The notes under the pieces: generated by a model
Told to the model about the DNA's origin: nothing
Seen by the model: the letters and a program-made list of their open reading frames with translations, nothing else
Database searches by the model: none
In this document: one piece after another, positions 62,090 to 64,000 of the stretch
How the letters are laid out: every line of letters starts with the position of its first letter
Position numbering within the stretch: the first letter of the stretch is position 1
DNA from: Deltaproteobacteria bacterium
Lineage (GTDB): Bacteria; Myxococcota_A; UBA9042; PHBI01
DNA: 64,000 nt
NCBI GenBank assembly: GCA_011526585.1
Contig: WYBB01000185.1
Coordinates: forward strand, 1-64,000
Direction of reading: 5' to 3'
Translations under genes and position numbers: made by a program

Positions 62090-62847
62090 TGTCGGACAAG
62101 CGACCCTTGCGATCGGTCGGGCTCTGGGGCGCGACGCTGGTGCTGACGCCGTCGATGGGCTTCGTCGCGGGCGCCTCGGCGCTGGCCGGGGATCGGCGCG
62201 GACGCGTCTGGTGGGGCGCGTCGCGGACCTGGGCGACGGGGATCCTCAAGAGCGCCGGCGTCACCGATCTCATCGTCAAGGGGGTCGAGCGCATCTACGA
62301 CGGCCAGCCCTACATCCTGATGTCGAACCACGAGAGCCACCTCGATCCGCCGAGCATCATCCGCTCGTCGGAGCGGCCGATCGGCTTCCTCACCAAACAG
62401 GAGCTCAAGCGCATCCCGGTCTTCGGCTGGGCGCTCGAGCGCACCGGCCACGTCTTCATCGACCGCAAGGACAAGAACAAGTCGCACGCCAGCATCGACA
62501 AGGCCGCCGCGCGCGTGAACGAGGGGCGCTGCGTGCTGGTCTTCCCCGAGGGCACGCGGACGCGCACCGACGAGCTCCTGCCCTTCAAGAAGGGCGGCTT
62601 CGTGCTCGCGGTGAAGGCCAGGGTGCCGATCGTGCCGGTCGGCATCGCGGGCACGCGCGCGATCTTTCCGTCGCAGAGCAACTTCGTCGTCGGCCGCGGC
62701 CCGGTCGCGTTGGTCTACGGCGAGCCGATCGCCACCGATGGCTACACCCTCGAGACCAAGGACGGGCTGATGCAGGACGTGTGTCACGCGATCGGCGGCC
62801 TGCGCGACGAGGCGCGTGCGCTCGTCGCCGAGCACGGCGAGCGATAG
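62086..62847 (+). CDS. plsC: 1-acyl-sn-glycerol-3-phosphate acyltransferase (PlsC-like)
   Basis: This 253-residue protein has an N-terminal hydrophobic segment, the acyltransferase motif NHESHLD (block I), FIDRKDKNKS (block II region), VFPEGTRTRTDELLPFKKGGF (block III) and VPIVPVGIAGT (block IV). It transfers an acyl chain to lysophosphatidate or a related lysolipid at the inner membrane. GGGGAGG precedes the ATG, which overlaps the methyltransferase stop. The DUF167 gene follows 6 bp after its stop, making a three-gene operon. Confidence 0.9.
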   Translation: MMSDKRPLRSVGLWGATLVLTPSMGFVAGASALAGDRRGRVWWGASRTWATGILKSAGVTDLIVKGVERIYDGQPYILMSNHESHLDPPSIIRSSERPIGFLTKQELKRIPVFGWALERTGHVFIDRKDKNKSHASIDKAAARVNEGRCVLVFPEGTRTRTDELLPFKKGGFVLAVKARVPIVPVGIAGTRAIFPSQSNFVVGRGPVALVYGEPIATDGYTLETKDGLMQDVCHAIGGLRDEARALVAEHGER

Positions 62848-62853
62848 GCCGCG

Positions 62854-63162
62854 ATGGGCGCCGCGAGCGCGATCGAGGACCGCGCCGGGAGCTGCCGCAT
62901 CCTCCTGCACGTCGTGCCGCGCGCGAGCCGCACGCAGGTCGTGGGCTTGCACGATGGTCGCCTCAAGCTGCAGGTCGCGGCGCCGCCCGTCGACGGCGAA
63001 GCCAACGAGGCGATCGTGCGCTGGCTCGCCAGGAGCCTGGGCGTGGCGCGCGACGCGGTGACGTTGGTGAGCGGCGCCAGCGGCAAGAAGAAGGTGGTCG
63101 AGGTCAGTGGGGTCTCGGCCGACGGAGCGCGCGCGCTGCTGGGTATCGACTCAACCGGGTGA
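62854..63162 (+). CDS. DUF167 (YggU) family protein
   Basis: This 102-residue protein has the family signature CRILLHVVPRASRTQVVGLHDGRLKLQVAAPPVDGEANEAIVRWLARSLGV...VTLVSGASGKKKVVEVSG. It is a small basic alpha/beta protein of unknown function, conserved widely in bacteria. It is the last gene of the methyltransferase-acyltransferase operon and overlaps the convergent gene by 12 bp (63151-63162). Confidence 0.9.
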   Translation: MGAASAIEDRAGSCRILLHVVPRASRTQVVGLHDGRLKLQVAAPPVDGEANEAIVRWLARSLGVARDAVTLVSGASGKKKVVEVSGVSADGARALLGIDSTG

Positions 63163-64000
63163 GGACGGCGTGCCGTTGAGCACGAGCTCGGCGACCGAGA
63201 GGCTCGGCAGGATCGGCACCCAGAACTTGTCGAGGCGGCACAGGCGCGACCAGGCGGCGAGCGCCGGGCCGAAGACCTCGGGGCGCGGATCGACATAGGC
63301 GCAGGCGATCACGCCGCCGAGCACGATCAGCGTGTGCGCCATCGGCGGCACCGTGTCGTCACCCAGACGCAGAAAGAGGTGCCGCTGCAGGACGTCGAGC
63401 GCGTGTGCGTCGGCGCTGGGCGGCAGGGGGCGCCACGGCGGCGGGGCGCTCGCGTCGAAGCGCGCGAGGAAGCTCGCGATCGGCTCGAGCGTCGTGCAGA
63501 TGAGCGGGCCGTTGTCCTGGTCGACGAGGTAGGGGTTGGCCTGGCGCGTGCGCTCGAGCAGGCGCGCGACGAAGGCCGGTGGCGGCGCCGGCAGGTGGGC
63601 GTGATCGCCGGTGAGGATGGCGATGAGGAGCGGTACCGTCATGTCGGGCTGGCGCGAGAGCGTGAGCAGCGCACCCTCGGAGGCGAGGAGCTCGGGCGGC
63701 AGCGGGTGCGTGCGCGCGATCCCCGCCGTCCAGCTCGGGAGCTCGGGCCCGTCGGCGAAGGTGCGCCAGGTGCTCGAGCAGCCGGGATCGGCGGCGATGC
63801 GCAGGCCGTCCTCGGCCTGGCGGGTCCTGCGCGGGAAGTGCTGGCACACACTGGGCTTTTCGGCGGCGCCGAAGCGCGCGTGGATCGCGCAGAGGAGGTC
63901 CTCGCGCAGGAAGACACAGCGCCCCCCTTCGCGGCGGATGTTGCCCTCGACGATCGGCTCGGGGATCGCCAGCGCCTCGGCCTGCGCGATGACGCGCTTG
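63151..64000 (-). CDS. YkgJ/FliB-like Cys-cluster protein (5' end outside window)
   Basis: The frame is open from 63151 to the window edge, so at least 282 residues are visible and the start is missing. Near the edge it reads RCVFLREDLLCAIHARFGAAEKPSVCQHFPRR, the second half of the YkgJ/FliB cysteine cluster; the first CxxxCC set must lie beyond 64000. The remaining 230 residues are helical with no further motif, an arrangement seen in FliB-type flagellin lysine methylases. A GTG at 63849 is not the true start because the Cys motif extends upstream in frame. It is the second cluster protein of this type here, with the one at 49422. Confidence 0.8.
   Translation of the reverse strand, partial: KRVIAQAEALAIPEPIVEGNIRREGGRCVFLREDLLCAIHARFGAAEKPSVCQHFPRRTRQAEDGLRIAADPGCSSTWRTFADGPELPSWTAGIARTHPLPPELLASEGALLTLSRQPDMTVPLLIAILTGDHAHLPAPPPAFVARLLERTRQANPYLVDQDNGPLICTTLEPIASFLARFDASAPPPWRPLPPSADAHALDVLQRHLFLRLGDDTVPPMAHTLIVLGGVIACAYVDPRPEVFGPALAAWSRLCRLDKFWVPILPSLSVAELVLNGTPSSPG

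Overview
This 64 kb window is very GC-rich and densely coded on both strands. The gene content points to a soil- or marine-type deltaproteobacterium of the Myxococcota. It carries several Ser/Thr kinases (one fused to a formylglycine-enzyme-like domain, one degenerate and fused to PEGA), an FHA/sigma-54 activator, MopE-like Cys-rich secreted proteins, and many lipoproteins with low-complexity linkers. The phylum call is inference from gene content. I see no rRNA, tRNA, CRISPR array, insertion sequence or prophage, so this looks like ordinary chromosome.

Layout. 1-3.1 kb: secreted MopE-like protein (cut by the window edge) and a TetR regulator divergent from a Coq4-motif protein, with a perfect palindrome between them. 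3.2-8.6 kb: divergent RhlE-type and SNF2-type helicases. 8.7-13.1 kb: a polyphosphate-type group (CHAD protein and lipoprotein, divergent from SixA-like phosphatase, Ppx/GppA and a canonical Coq4). 13.2-15.7 kb: two divergent ATP-grasp paralogues. 15.8-25.7 kb: kinase-FGE fusion, outer-membrane proteins and porin, alpha/beta hydrolase, M28 peptidase, ADP-ribosylglycohydrolase. 25.7-35.3 kb: a minus-strand run gltB-gltD followed by a flippase/P-type ATPase fusion. 36.0-40.5 kb: ThDP enzyme, lipoprotein, pseudokinase-PEGA. 40.6-46.0 kb: DJ-1 protein, FHA/sigma-54 activator, small sigma-4-like protein, cNMP-binding protein, two cytochromes c. 46.1-52.3 kb: beta-propeller lipoprotein, VOC protein, YkgJ protein, aminotransferase, PAAR protein. 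52.4-64.0 kb: glycosyltransferase, PEGA, Sel1 and OmpA lipoproteins, kinase, FGE-like lipoprotein, nucleotide-sugar dehydrogenase, methyltransferase, acyltransferase, DUF167 and a second YkgJ/FliB-like protein (cut by the right edge).

The most interesting stretch is the 670-bp gap between gltB and the ThDP enzyme (35309-35979). It holds a near-consensus sigma-54 promoter on the plus strand, and a weaker one with correct spacing on the minus strand facing gltB. Between them lie two 20-bp palindromes of the same design, CTGGGGTC-N4-G(A/T)CCCCA(G/C), centred 64 bp apart. Downstream of the plus promoter, about 88 nt from the predicted start, is a strong intrinsic terminator with no ORF in between. 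I read this as a candidate sigma-54-dependent small RNA sharing activator sites with the glutamate synthase operon.

Other structure includes two families of dispersed intergenic repeats, two in-frame minisatellites in lipoprotein genes, and several genes whose -10-like box sits 6-7 nt before the start codon, which suggests leaderless mRNAs.
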